The position numbers and the translations under genes were made by a program. DNA of 64,000 bases. It comes from Trichomonas tenax. Its lineage: Eukaryota; Parabasalia; Trichomonadida; Trichomonadidae. Under the pieces are notes generated by a model. That model worked only from the letters and a program-made list of their open reading frames with translations, did not search any database and was not told where the DNA came from. Positions within the stretch are counted from its first letter, which is position 1. The number at the start of each line of letters is the position of its first letter. The stretch spans positions 28,646 through 92,645 of the forward strand of contig JALKBU010000077.1 in the NCBI GenBank assembly GCA_023091735.1. Reading direction: 5' to 3'. Of the stretch, positions 52,330-63,299 are shown piece after piece.

Positions 52330-52979
52330 ATATTGAAAAGTCTTTTAGGATAGTTTCAGATGTTATTAACATTTATCCACCTGGAAAATATGGATCCAAA
52401 AAATATTTCGAATATCTTAAATTGTAAGGATGCAAAATTATTAATCAATCATTTGTTCATGTCTTTATTTAATGATGCTTATAAAATAACTGATAAAGAT
52501 TTATAAGCTGCAATTACTTATAGATGCAATGACATTTTCATTTGGTTCTTGGAACAAAAAGAATCATTCGGAATGAAATCAAAAATTAATATTTGATTTT
52601 AAACTAATTTCAAAAATCGAGGCCATCACAATTTTTAATGGGGGCAGACACCCATTTCTTATGATATTAAATCAACAATTCATTTGCAATCATTAATATT
52701 TTACCATAATTAAGATATGGAATCAATCATTCACATAAATCCCCATTACACAACGCAAATGAAGGAGACTCTCTCGAAATTGTTCAATACCTAGTTGAGC
52801 ATGGGGCTGATGTCAACATCAAATTAATCAATCATTCACATTTGATTAATGTGATGATAGTGGGGCAATCATTAGAAATTGATAATCATTATGATATATA
52901 ACTTCATGAGCAAAAGCAATTCAACTGAATTTTCTCGACATTATTGAATATCTTAAGTCGAAAGGCACTACTTCATGAA
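52330..52979 (+). pseudogene. Ankyrin-repeat gene remnant
   Basis: Short stretches of ankyrin-like sequence in different frames with stops between: SPLHNANEGDSLEIVQYLVEHGADVNIK at about 52740-52825, split here as NANEGDSLEIVQYL plus VEHGADVNIK, and LDIIEYLKSKG at about 52930-52962. An upstream DUF3447-like segment (DAKLLINHLFMSLF) is at about 52428-52470. Trichomonads have hundreds of ankyrin/DUF3447 genes. This one is decayed beyond expression. Confidence 0.6.
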
Positions 52980-53201
52980 TGTTTAACATCAGTTTATTTT
53001 CAGGTTATATTTGTCATGTAAATTTAAAAATGTCATGTAAAGATTCAAAAGAAGATGTTGAAATTGATGAAAAACTAAAGAAGTGCATTACATGGGCTTA
53101 GTTGCATTCATACTCATGAACACTTGGACTATAATTGATAAATTTAAACAAAATATAAAAATGACAGGTGTAAAAAAATGAATTAATCTATAAAAACGCG
53201 T

Positions 53202-53522
53202 TTAAATGTACTTCTTGATGAAGTCAACGACCTCTTGCTTTTTCTTGCGGTCTCTGCTAACGAAGCGGCCAACTTGCTTTCCGTCCTTGTAGATGAGGAA
53301 GGATGGGATGCCGAGAACATCGAGCTCCTGGAAGAGGTCTGTGTTGTTGTCGCGGTCGATCTTGATGAACTTGAACTGTGAGAACTCCTTCTCGATGTCT
53401 GGCAAGTGTGGCTTGATGAACTTGCAATCAGGGCACCAATCGGCTGTGAAGAATAAGACGTAGTTGCCCTGAGCGAGCTTTGTCTCGAGAGCGGCCTTGT
53501 TCATTGGTTCAAGAGCTTCCAT
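53202..53522 (-). CDS. Thioredoxin-like protein
   Basis: 106 residues from ATG at 53522 (MEALEPMNKAALETKL); the frame is open upstream to 53642 but without homology. The thioredoxin fold is complete: YVLFFTADWCPDCKFIKPHL with active site WCPDC, FIKIDRDNNTDLFQELDVLGIPSFLIY with the cis-proline after GI, and KDGKQVGRF. The usual active site is WCGPC. CPDC is an unusual pair of inner residues and would shift the redox potential. The protein should reduce disulphides in the cytosol. GC-rich third positions point to high expression, as for a main antioxidant protein. Confidence 0.92.
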   Translation of the reverse strand: MEALEPMNKAALETKLAQGNYVLFFTADWCPDCKFIKPHLPDIEKEFSQFKFIKIDRDNNTDLFQELDVLGIPSFLIYKDGKQVGRFVSRDRKKKQEVVDFIKKYI

Positions 53523-54207
53523 TATGTTATGGCACTTTTTTGTTTCACCTTTTTGATTTTCTTTTTTTGAGAGGAATAAAGAGCCGGCCAAATAAGGAAA
53601 AGTGAGTGAAACATTTGATAAATCTGCAAATCGTTGATGCAATATGCTATTACTAGGTTTGTTTAATGCTGCTCTATAACCGATATTTTCCAGATCTGGT
53701 GATCACCAGCGAAGGTTTTTCCAATTGTTTTCTTTAAATAATTTGTCATGTAAATAGATTATTGTTAATTTTTGTCACGTAATATTACTATACATGTCAT
53801 ATTTAAATATTTACATGAAATTAGGACTCTCAAAATATTCTATGAGATCAAAAAAAAATTAAAGAATATGATATGTTGTAGGATTTGCTGGGGAGGTAGA
53901 TAACCCGGCCATCTTAAAAGTAGGGAGGAATGCATTATTTTCCCCACGCCGTCACAAGGTTTGAATTAGAAAAAGTACTTTTTTTTGGGAAAAAAATACT
54001 TAAAAAAGTTAACCTTTTCCCTACGAAGTCGTCCAAATTATATGTATGGGGAAAAACAAGAACCTTAACCCTCATTTGGAGCACTATACTTAAAGCATTA
54101 ATAATCCTTGATATACGTGAAAAAGGTAAATCATTGGATGAAAAAAATCTGCCCAAAAATATAAAAATACAACGTTTTTGACACGTAATTTGTCAAAAAA
54201 ATAAGAA
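53523..54207. other. Divergent promoter region of thioredoxin and BAR genes
   Basis: Contains GTCATGTAAAT (53745) and GTCACGTAAT (about 53775), then GACACGTAATTTGTC directly upstream of the BAR gene ATG. No gene recognised. Confidence 0.45.
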
Positions 54208-54855
54208 ATGTCGATCTTTAAAATGGGTGTTCAAGCAATCCGAGAAAAAACCGGAGCTGACAAAGCGGAAATAGACCCAAAGTATGAAGATGCTGCAGGA
54301 AGATTCGATCACATTCAGGAAAGAGTTCAATCTTTATTAAACGATTGCACGAACTTAATAAAAACAATTGGACCACTCGTTAATGTTGGAAAGGACTTCA
54401 CAGACGCAGCGATGACTAATGCGCTTTTCGCAAAGAATTCGCAATCAAAACCTGCAAAACAACTCGTTAAAATGTTTACTGACTTGCACCAGTGCTTGAA
54501 CAGTGCCTTTATTAAGGAAGAGACGCAAAATGCTGTTCAAAACATTACAAGTATAAATGAAAGATTGGATAATATTGAAAAATACAAAGAAAAACGCAGA
54601 AAAGCACAATTACTTTACAACTCTGCGAAATTTGATTTGGAACAATCTCTCCATAAAGGAAATGAAGCTAAAACTCAGAAACTCGCCAAAACTTATATGA
54701 AAAAGAAGGAAGATATGGAGGATGTCACCCAGGAGTTTATTACCCAGGTCGAATATATCTGGGAACATCAATTTGAAATCATCGAAGAGCCTCTTAATAA
54801 TTTAGTTCGTTTAGCTTTTATGATTTTAACACAGTGCCTTAACACTAATGGCTAA
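54208..54855 (+). CDS. BAR-domain protein
   Basis: 215 residues from ATG at 54208. The whole protein is three long helices: EDAAGRFDHIQERVQSLLND, FTDLHQCLNSAFIKEETQ followed by a KKRRKAQLLYNSAKFDLE-like block, and DVTQEFITQVEYIWEHQFEI. The 'KRRKAQLLYNSAKFDLEQ' region has the BAR/amphiphysin pattern of a basic concave surface. BAR proteins bind and curve membranes in endocytosis and tubule formation. No SH3 domain follows. The N-terminal MSIFKMGVQAI segment could form an amphipathic helix, as in N-BAR proteins. Confidence 0.8.
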   Translation: MSIFKMGVQAIREKTGADKAEIDPKYEDAAGRFDHIQERVQSLLNDCTNLIKTIGPLVNVGKDFTDAAMTNALFAKNSQSKPAKQLVKMFTDLHQCLNSAFIKEETQNAVQNITSINERLDNIEKYKEKRRKAQLLYNSAKFDLEQSLHKGNEAKTQKLAKTYMKKKEDMEDVTQEFITQVEYIWEHQFEIIEEPLNNLVRLAFMILTQCLNTNG

Positions 54856-55295
54856 TTCAATGCATCATTCTTATCATTATCATCATGTGTGCGTAAACTG
54901 TTTTTGAATTATTATATATATATTTTTCAATATCCAAGAACGACCTCACGTATAAGAAGTCCATATAGTTGCTTGAATAAAAGCATATTCAATATTGTAT
55001 ATTCTGAATATCAAAAATTCAATTTTCAAATCTAGATCTTGATGCCGATATATTTGTTTGCACCTACAACTTAATAAGGAACTACAATTTTTGGATCTAT
55101 ACTATTAAGATTTTCGAATATTATTTTTGAAAATAAATGAACAGTACTCTATAAAGCTATGTGTCAAGTCTTTGAGTAGATAAGAGATGATTATAATATT
55201 GTAGGGAAAATAATATTTGAGAAATTGTAAAACGTTATAATTAAAAGTAAAACTTAGTGATTTTCGACACTGTGATTTATAAAATAAAAAGTGTT
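54856..55295. other. Intergenic between BAR and eS17 genes
   Basis: AT-rich convergent spacer. Nothing recognised. Confidence 0.4.
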
Positions 55296-55685
55296 TTATT
55301 GTGTGTGGCCTGGGACACGGCGTTTGAAGATCTCAACACCCTCCATTTCGCCGAGACCAATAGCAGTGAGCATTTTCTTTGTGTCATCATCAACCTGGAT
55401 CTTTGGAACGGCGAGCTTAGAAACTGTTGGCATCCAGTTATCGCGCTTCTCACGCTCCTGCTCCTGAAGCTTGAAGGAAATGCCACGGACTGGTCCGCGC
55501 TCAAGGCGGCGCATGAGGTGGGTAACGTAGCCAGCGATTTTGTTGCGCATTCTCTTGGATGGGATATCAGCGACAGCATCGCAAACGCGCTTGTTGTCCT
55601 GGAAGTCGAAGGAAAGTTGGCCATAGAAGCGCTCGATGACGAGGCGAGCGGCTCTCTTTGTTGTCTTTGTACGGATACGACCCAT
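55296..55685 (-). CDS. RPS17: Small-subunit ribosomal protein eS17
   Basis: 129 residues from ATG at 55685. eS17 signatures: [60 protein letters not shown] and [14 protein letters not shown]. The protein sits in the head of the small subunit; the length matches other eukaryotes. The C-terminal end differs from human but is short in both. Codon use is GC-enriched at third positions. The upstream region carries the ribosomal-gene motif (next entry). Confidence 0.97.
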   Translation of the reverse strand: MGRIRTKTTKRAARLVIERFYGQLSFDFQDNKRVCDAVADIPSKRMRNKIAGYVTHLMRRLERGPVRGISFKLQEQEREKRDNWMPTVSKLAVPKIQVDDDTKKMLTAIGLGEMEGVEIFKRRVPGHTQ

Positions 55686-55689
55686 ATTA

Positions 55690-55720
55690 AAAGGAAGGCC
55701 AAACCGCTTTTATCGTCGCG
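55690..55720 (-). promoter_or_regulatory. eS17 promoter: GACGATAAA and GGTTTGGCCTTCC
   Basis: On the minus strand GACGATAAA (55709-55717) lies 24-32 bp upstream of the ATG, followed by GCGGTTTGGCCTTCC. The same order occurs at uS10 and the first motif at uL4. Regulation inferred from recurrence. Confidence 0.55.
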
Positions 55721-56375
55721 TTTTCGAATTTTGTTTTGCATATTGAATATGATTCATTACAATATTCTATTTTTGTCTTCAAAAGTTTGTTTTGAAACGT
55801 ATTTTTTGGATATTTTTTCATTCTCAAACAAATACATATTTTCTATCCTCTTTTCATCACATTGGTATGAGCTTTTTAACACTTAATAGCACTAGTTCTA
55901 ATTCTGAATTTTTTTTATCACACATCTTCAATAACATCAATTCTTTAAATTCAATCGCTGTACTACGAATGATGCAATATGAATTATTATAAAAACATTT
56001 CTTTATAATATCAGTTGTTATCTAACAAAATCCATGGTTGTATAGACAAAATCATTAAAGTATAAGTGAAACAAAGAGTTTTTATCATCCGAGAAATAGA
56101 ATTATCAAGGGGATAAAAATGCAAGTTTCCTAAATTATCTAAAATAACTCGAGACTTATTTTATCGATAGCATTGTGGTGTACAACAATAGTCATATGAA
56201 ACCAAATTGTAAATATATTTAGATTAAAGATCTGTTGAGCGGTGAATGATTTTTTTCTTATGAGAATTAATATCAATGGAACATAATATGAACATTAACA
56301 TATGATAAAAAAAGTATTTGATGCATAAATATTATTCAAGAAATTATTTAAAAAAACAAAATTTGAAATATAATT
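55721..56375. other. Intergenic
   Basis: AT-rich. Nothing recognised. Confidence 0.4.
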
Positions 56376-57539
56376 TCATTTCAATGTAACAACGCAACAA
56401 GCAAAGAAGCATTGCAAAGGACACATAGGATATGTAACAGTAGCCTTATATAAGTTAGGACCGATGCTTCCAAGAGATGCAATAATTCTCTTTGGAGAAG
56501 AATCATGGAAGATAATGAAGTTGTGTGGATCAGCGTTCTTGAAGAGGCCATCGAAAGTCAAATCGAATCTGCTTCCAGAATTTTGAGGCATTCTCGATTT
56601 CACTGTGATCGCTTCTTTAGCTTTTTGTTCAATTCTAGCCACTAATCCCGAGACTTCACCTGTCTCGATTGTAACATAGCGTTGACCCTCTGGACGCTTT
56701 TTAAGGGCAGGAATATATAATTCGAACAAAATCGGTCCATTGTCTGATACATACGATTGATTTAGCTTCATTGCGCAGTATTCGAGCATTGGCCTCTCTT
56801 CGGTATTGAAAATGAAGAATGTATCATCATCTTGCTGCTTAATCTCGCAAATCCTGTCATTTGCAACTGAAATACTGACACAATTGCCACAGAATGATCC
56901 CTTAATAAGAATTTCCTTTGTCTTTGGATCAAGAAGGCCGCATTCGTCTGAATTTTTGTAGAAAATGAATTGAGCTGTTTCTTGGTTCTTGAGAGGTACA
57001 GTCCAATACTCCTGCAGGCTGAGAGGGTTTTCAGTATCTTTGAAGTCGAATTCTCTTGCTTCATTCGATGCTTTAGCTGGTGGCTGTCTGGTAGGCGAAG
57101 ACGGCGCTGGCGGCTGTTTTTGAGGCTGCTGGACAGGCTCTGGAGAGTTTTGAACTTGTGGAGGCTGCACAAACTGTCTTCTCGGTTGTGGTGATAAATC
57201 ATGTTGCTTTGGTGGCTCATTAACGACTTCTTGCTGTGTTTCCTGACGAACAGGAGATAGTGGAGACGAAACTTGCGGATCTAATTTTTCTTGAATAATT
57301 TTTGAAGGCTGTAATGAATTATTATCGAGCATACGGCCCTTTGGCTTATAGTTGTCGCTCGGAAGTGGAGCAACAGAAGGCTCAACTTGATTAATTCTTT
57401 GATCGGTGAGTTTTGTCTTCGGAATACGGCAGTGGAAGTACTGTACCTCGGAAGTGTTCATTGTCGAGTCCGTGAGAATAAATGTCGACTGGAAAACAAT
57501 CTTCAAATCATCGAGATATGGCTCTTTTGATGAGCTCAT
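56376..57539 (-). CDS. Tubby-like protein with Pro/Gln-rich N-terminal half
   Basis: 387 residues from ATG at 57539. Residues 60-165 are disordered and Pro/Gln/Ser-rich (QPPQVQNSPEPVQQPQKQPP). From about residue 170 the C-terminal half resembles a tubby domain. It ends with NFIIFHDSSPKRIIASLGSI and LYKATVTYPMCPLQCFFA, which parallel the tubby end 'NFQ..H...P..I.MQFG..... F.MD..YPLC..QAFAI'. Tubby-like proteins bind phosphoinositides and help sort membrane proteins, often to cilia. The match is clear only in the last 60 residues; the rest is divergent, so the assignment is tentative in detail. No membrane segment. Confidence 0.65.
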   Translation of the reverse strand: MSSSKEPYLDDLKIVFQSTFILTDSTMNTSEVQYFHCRIPKTKLTDQRINQVEPSVAPLPSDNYKPKGRMLDNNSLQPSKIIQEKLDPQVSSPLSPVRQETQQEVVNEPPKQHDLSPQPRRQFVQPPQVQNSPEPVQQPQKQPPAPSSPTRQPPAKASNEAREFDFKDTENPLSLQEYWTVPLKNQETAQFIFYKNSDECGLLDPKTKEILIKGSFCGNCVSISVANDRICEIKQQDDDTFFIFNTEERPMLEYCAMKLNQSYVSDNGPILFELYIPALKKRPEGQRYVTIETGEVSGLVARIEQKAKEAITVKSRMPQNSGSRFDLTFDGLFKNADPHNFIIFHDSSPKRIIASLGSIGPNLYKATVTYPMCPLQCFFACCVVTLK

Positions 57540-58890
57540 GAACGTTTGAATTTTTTTTATTGCTTTTTTTATATGAATTCATTTAATTTTGTGATATTTA
57601 GTATTTATATAAAATTTAAAAACTATTTATAGCAAAAATTTTCTTACACATCTCGATATCATGATTAAAAATGCAATTTAAATATTATCTATGTTATGTT
57701 ATTCAAATATTATTAGTTTCCTATCCGATCCTAATGTTTTTGCAAATCAATTCGTTATTATATTTCGTTCCCATAAATATCTTAGCTATGTGATATGTTT
57801 TTAGCAGTCAAACGCCTACACTATAGAATATCTATATATTTGACTGTAGAAAAACACATATCATAACATATGATTTTATTTTTGAAATATTTAGTAATTG
57901 ATTATTGTATTGGTCACCTCTATGATTGGAAATGGATTCGTATGTTGTGTCCTAATGTTATGCATAATCATGCATCGATCAATGCAATGTTTTCAATAAT
58001 CTGATCAATAAAGTTATAATAAACATATCATATTCTATTAATATAGTGACGTAACTATAATTAATTGAATTCTATTCATATAATTAATAATGCATAAAAT
58101 TTGTTCAAAGATCCTTATATCGAATGGAAAATTAATGATTTATACATTATGACCTTTTAATTATATATCCAGCAACTGTGTTAAGTTTAATTTTATAACA
58201 TAATGATTTAAACACATAAATAAAGCTTCATTTCAAGACAATGCATCATTATTCTGAGATACACAATTTAATAATTTGATTCGTTCTTAGATATTTATGT
58301 TTTAAATGTTCTATGAGTCGATATTTTATAAAAAGATATATGAGATAATATTTCCAAATTTCGATGATAATTTAAAAACATCACTATATTTTGTTAATAT
58401 AGAAGTATTTTATTGCATATTTGTAATACAATAACATATACACGGTAGATTATTCGAAAATATCGAATAGGCTTTTGTAACTGTGATAATTGCGATACGA
58501 TATAATGCGTGTCGTGGTCGAACACAGTGATCAATATCTGGGCATGAATCAGCAGAATACATAACGATAATTTTCATCAAAATATCAAATAGAAAATCTA
58601 TATACTCAATATATCGAACAAAGGGCATTATAATTCTAATACCTTGGTCCTATATATGGTATTACTATGAGTTATAATACTATAAAGCCATAATTTGAAT
58701 ATCGGACAAAAAAATGCTCTCGAGAATCACTCAAATCTTTTATATCCTGAATCTACTGAAGACAGCTAAGCTGGGTTTAGTGTTTTTAGCGGAAACAAAA
58801 TAATAGTTTACAATTCAGAAATCGAAAACACACAAAAATAAAAAAAATAGAAAAAAGGCTCTAAATTAATTTAATTTTATTTTATAGTTA
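57540..58890. other. Intergenic with a hairpin at about 57793-57865
   Basis: ATATGTTTTTAGCAGTCAAA and TTTGACTGTAGAAAAACACA form an imperfect inverted repeat around about 30 bases. The rest is AT-rich with no gene or RNA recognised. Confidence 0.5.
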
Positions 58891-59292
58891 ATGAGTTCAG
58901 GGGAAGGCGAGACTACATCCAAAGTACCACCTCCGCTGATAGTGACTCCTTTCCAGATCTTTTGCCACCAGAACAGACACAAAGCTACTGAATTGCACCC
59001 ACAATTAAAAGGGACTGCAATAACATCTCTTTTAGCCAAAATGTGGCGGTCCCTCGATTACAGGGAGAAACAGATATTTGAGGAATGGAGCAAAGCAATT
59101 AGAGTTCAGCAAAATGATTCATTTAAAAATTTCAAATACCAGAAACAAGAAATCTTGAGTCCAGGAACTCAAACAATAGAGCCATATACACCACTCGAGT
59201 CCATACAGTTGCCATATCCGCCTAAAATACAGATAAGGTCGCACACGAATTTCGGCAGAATAGCGTCGGAAATTTCGAAGATTACCATTTAA
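58891..59292 (+). CDS. HMG-box protein
   Basis: 133 residues from ATG at 58891. Residues 18-75 form an HMG box: VTPFQIFCHQNRHKATELHP, then TSLLAKMWRSLDYREKQIFEEW with the usual Pro-Phe, Trp and Lys/Glu positions. HMG-box proteins bend DNA in chromatin and transcription. The C-terminal half is Pro/Ile/Thr-rich without a second box. Alone, with no neighbour of related function. Confidence 0.85.
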   Translation: MSSGEGETTSKVPPPLIVTPFQIFCHQNRHKATELHPQLKGTAITSLLAKMWRSLDYREKQIFEEWSKAIRVQQNDSFKNFKYQKQEILSPGTQTIEPYTPLESIQLPYPPKIQIRSHTNFGRIASEISKITI

Positions 59293-60867
59293 GATATTGT
59301 TGTTTTTGTTTGATTTAAATTTAAAATTCACAACGTAAAGTTTTGAAAAATTGTAAATATTTCAAAATTCAGCCTCTTAATTTCTAACGTATTAAAATAA
59401 TATTTTGAGAATTTTTGGTGTAGTAATAATCCTATTTATTTAATATTTTCTATTTTTTTCAAAAAATTGAATTTATCAATTCAATGTATCATATACAGAA
59501 ATCATTATTGTTCTATTTTTAGTACACAGTAATATATTTTTCAATGGAGAAAAATCAAACCGTGGAATTATGTTTAAAAATCGTATCTAGTGATATTATA
59601 ATTCCTTAGAAAAAATAAATTTTCAATTGAAACATATTTAGAACCAATATTACATTCATTTCGATTTGGAGAGTGTTGTAAAGTAATAATTTTTTTTCAA
59701 TTCGAAACTAAAAACAAGAGAATTTACTGATAAACTACCGAATTTTATTTTGTTATTATTGTTTCCTCCGTTGATTGTATTTAAATTTATAATTTAGAGA
59801 ACTTTTTATAATTTTATATTCATAAATCGATATTTACTCAAAACATAATCGATATCGATATGTATTACTTTGCGATATAATCCTAACCATGCTCTGCTAT
59901 CTATGTATCGACTCACAACTCACCACAATCATTTAAAAATCGCTTGAAAAATGACTTTTGAAAAAAATCAGATTCATTTTCACAAATTATTAATAAACTG
60001 ATCACTCCTATTTATTTTTTAGATACGCATTATGGATTCCTATCATATCAATAATGGATTAGATAATTCTCAAATAATTGCTGATAAAAATTTCATTTTT
60101 CTCGATTATTTATACTCTACTCTATACTGTGAACCTCAATATTTAATAAAAAAATTCCCAACTTATAATAATTTTATTTTGCACTTTTTCTAGACTGTAC
60201 AATATGTGATAATCAAATCTCAAATAAAAATGATTTTTTTAGTAATTCTTTAAAGAGTGGGGTTGTTTTTGCATGATAACAGTTGATCGTTCAACAAAGC
60301 AAATGAATTCCTGTATTTTTCTACATTTTGATTTGGAAAATTGCTTGATAAATTTTTCCTCAAATTTACAATATTGTTTATTTTAACTGAAAATCTCATG
60401 TAATATGTCTTATGGTTGATGCACTTTAAGGACTTAATGATGAAATCGCTATTGGTTTGGAAGTGCTATGGGTAATTTGAATAATTGATCCATAAGGGTA
60501 ATTTTTTGATCCATTATTTGAATAATTCACCATATGTTTGATATGAAAATGCAAAAATCGAGATTCTTTTAAACCGTCCGACCAAGCTGCACTTTCCTCT
60601 GAAAATACAAAAACAAAAAATGTTGACTATAGATTCCTTATAGTATGGTGTTTCTAAATATCCAAAAATTTCGGTATCTTTCATTCAAATTTTTCGCTTT
60701 CCCACGTATGTGTTATCATTGAGGGGTATTCACATTTGCGAAGGGATTTAGAAATGCGTATATTATCTGAAACAGTTAGAATTATCATGGAAAGGCTCTA
60801 AAGAACCCGGGAAATTGGTTGTGAAAGCCTAATTGATAACTAATCAATTAATGGGCTTAAAAAACCT
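59293..60867. other. Intergenic
   Basis: AT-rich. No gene, RNA or repeat recognised. The last part leads into the inverted copy of the 1.29-kb repeat. Confidence 0.4.
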
Positions 60868-62143
60868 GGCTCTCAATTCGAGGGGGCCGTCGAACTTTGA
60901 ATACTTGCCCCAGTCGCTGAAGAAAACCATGAAACTATCTTGTAGTACATCAATGGTTAAACGTGAATTTGAAGTCAACAAGTCGAAATTACTTACTTTT
61001 TCCTCATATCTGGAGATATCTTTTTTATTTTAAAGTATTATCAAATATGTATAACGAAATCATAGTGCGCTCGAGCACTGCATACATTTCCCCTCGCATT
61101 ACAAATCATTTTGCGTGCTAATTATCGAAAAAAAGCAGAATTCGATTTTTGCAAGGAAAACCGACTTTTCATCAACGACGATCTATTTTCAATTTATACA
61201 TAGTGATATAATCCGTGTTGTAAGAGTCAAAGACTATTGAAATGGCAGAATATGTGTGCATATCTGGCTCAATTTATCAGAATTGACTGCATTATACGCC
61301 TGCGTTATATTGTAATTACCTTCGGTAACCTAATATTGCAACATATAAGTAGCTGCGTGCATTTTGAAAAAATGTCGATATTTGATAAACAGAAATTCGA
61401 AGTGTCATTAAGTGAAATAGTATAATAGTTATGAAGTTGTGATGATCAGTAAAAAATATAATAGATTTAAAAATTTGACAATGTAAAGTTTTAATATCCT
61501 ACTTTTCCTCCTTTTAGACCATCAAAAAATGAAGGGTGTCGAAATCCAATAATGAGAGATGATTCAGAGCTCCAAATTTTGCAACCATATAGGCACGGAG
61601 CTGTAGATTGAATCTATGTGGTTTATATGGAAATATCACACCATGACTGAGATCGCATCAGATTCGATTTTCAAAGTTGGTACAAAAGTAGGGTGTAGCA
61701 TCATCATGATATGGGTATTGTATCTTTATACTTATATCAATCCAAATCATTGCTAATAATGCTATATGAACATATATAACGGATTCTAAGCGTGTTATTC
61801 GTTATTGTGCTGTTGTCAAATATTTCTTATCATCTATAATGGTGTTTTAACTTGTTAAACATACATATTATCGATAGCTTAAAAATAATCAAAAAATATT
61901 TATACAATTTAAGGATAAAATTAATTCCAAATGTCAACAATATATAGATTATAGTATTTTATACAATTTAATAATGCAATTATCGATTTTGTTGCCGAGA
62001 TTTTCAAAATCTCGATAAATTATTGATATTTTTAAAAATTAAAAGTAAATAACTATTGTATATAACTTATTATAGATTACAATATAAATATCCCTACTTT
62101 TCTGCATGTTTTTCAAAAAGCTTGACAAAATATTGTTCATTTA
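60868..62143 (-). repeat. Dispersed repeat of about 1.29 kb, copy 2 (inverse of 4283-5572)
   Basis: Runs from CTCTCAATTCGAGGGG to ACAAAATATTGTTCATTT in the order inverse to copy 1. The two copies are about 55 kb apart and unrelated genes lie between them, so they are separate insertions and not the ends of one element. Confidence 0.85.
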
Positions 62144-63299
62144 GAGTCTATGACAAAAGTGAACATCAAAAAGTGACGCCGAACCTTAAAGTCACTTTTT
62201 AAAATAAATTGTCACTTTTTTGTGCGGGCAAATTGTCACCTTTATAAAAAGTGTCATAAATATCTTTGTTGTCTAACCAATACATCCAGGTTAGTGTTGT
62301 TGACGAGCCACAACTCTATCATCAACGAGCATATACCTAATTGGTAAGAAAACAACGATATTTATGCATGCTTAAATTGTTGCGAGAATGTCATTGGGCG
62401 AGGTTGGCCTGAGACTTCCAAAGCCCTCGAGTGGCCAAGCCTGGTCATATCAAGAACCCACTTATTGATTCAATTTTTAATACACATTACATTTTCACTT
62501 TTGATATTAAAAAATTATTATTTTTTTTTTATTTTTCACAGATACCTTTTCATTACAAGATTATTTTCATATTATTACTTATTCTCATAATTATTAATAT
62601 ATCATTAAATTCATAATTAATTATGAATCATGAATTAAATAATGTTTTCATATTACGTTCATTTTATATACTGATTTATATTATTTAGATTCTCAATTCG
62701 ATCCTTATATTCTTTGTAAAATTCATTTTTAACTAAATTTTTAGTTTTAGCTTCAAATTATTCGTTTATAATTCATATTTACCATGCATGAAGGGATTAT
62801 TTCGACCGAGTTTCTTGGTTTGGAATGCAACAAAAACTTGCAATGAACAAAGAGAAATGGATGATGTGCTATCGTCAGGATGCTGATAGCACAAATAACA
62901 TCCTTCACTATAAGGCCACAACTACTCATAATGAAGTCTTCTTTGGCTTCCAACATTGAGTTCAATCCATTTCAACCTATTAACACTTTTCCATTTTTCC
63001 CGCGCAAACACGTCACTTTCCTTTATTTTGACATTCTGACTTTACATGTCAGAAAAGCACGTTGTTCTATTTTGTCCCAGTCCCTGTTCATTTATTGTGA
63101 CAAACATGATATCTATTTTATAAAGAGATATTTACACTTATTGTTATAATCAACCATATGCATTGTCGTTTAAAAACTGAAAATTTGATTGAAAATAAGT
63201 TGTTGTGAGTAATCTTAAGATTAAATTGCATAGAAGTATCTATTTATTAATTATTGTGTTTGGCGCCAAAATTTAGCGGTTTTGCCTGAACGAATTGAA
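62144..63299. other. Intergenic with possible coding remnants
   Basis: Holds a cluster of GTCACTTTTT/AAAAAGTGAC inverted pairs at 62165-62260. A protein-like stretch with two stops lies at about 62300-62500 (VDEPQLYHQRAYT, LKLLRECHWARLA, AKPGHIKNPLIDSIF). A 44-codon frame at 62825-62959 (EKWMMCYRQDADSTNNILHY) also reads protein-like. None is recognised; they may be decayed genes. Confidence 0.35.

Noticed and set aside
59293..60867. A hidden gene in the long spacer after the HMG-box gene
   Set aside because: No open frame of useful length and no motif in six frames by reading.
62281..62470. Possible structured RNA gene
   Set aside because: GC-richer than its surroundings, but no tRNA, 5S, SRP or snRNA signature could be made out.
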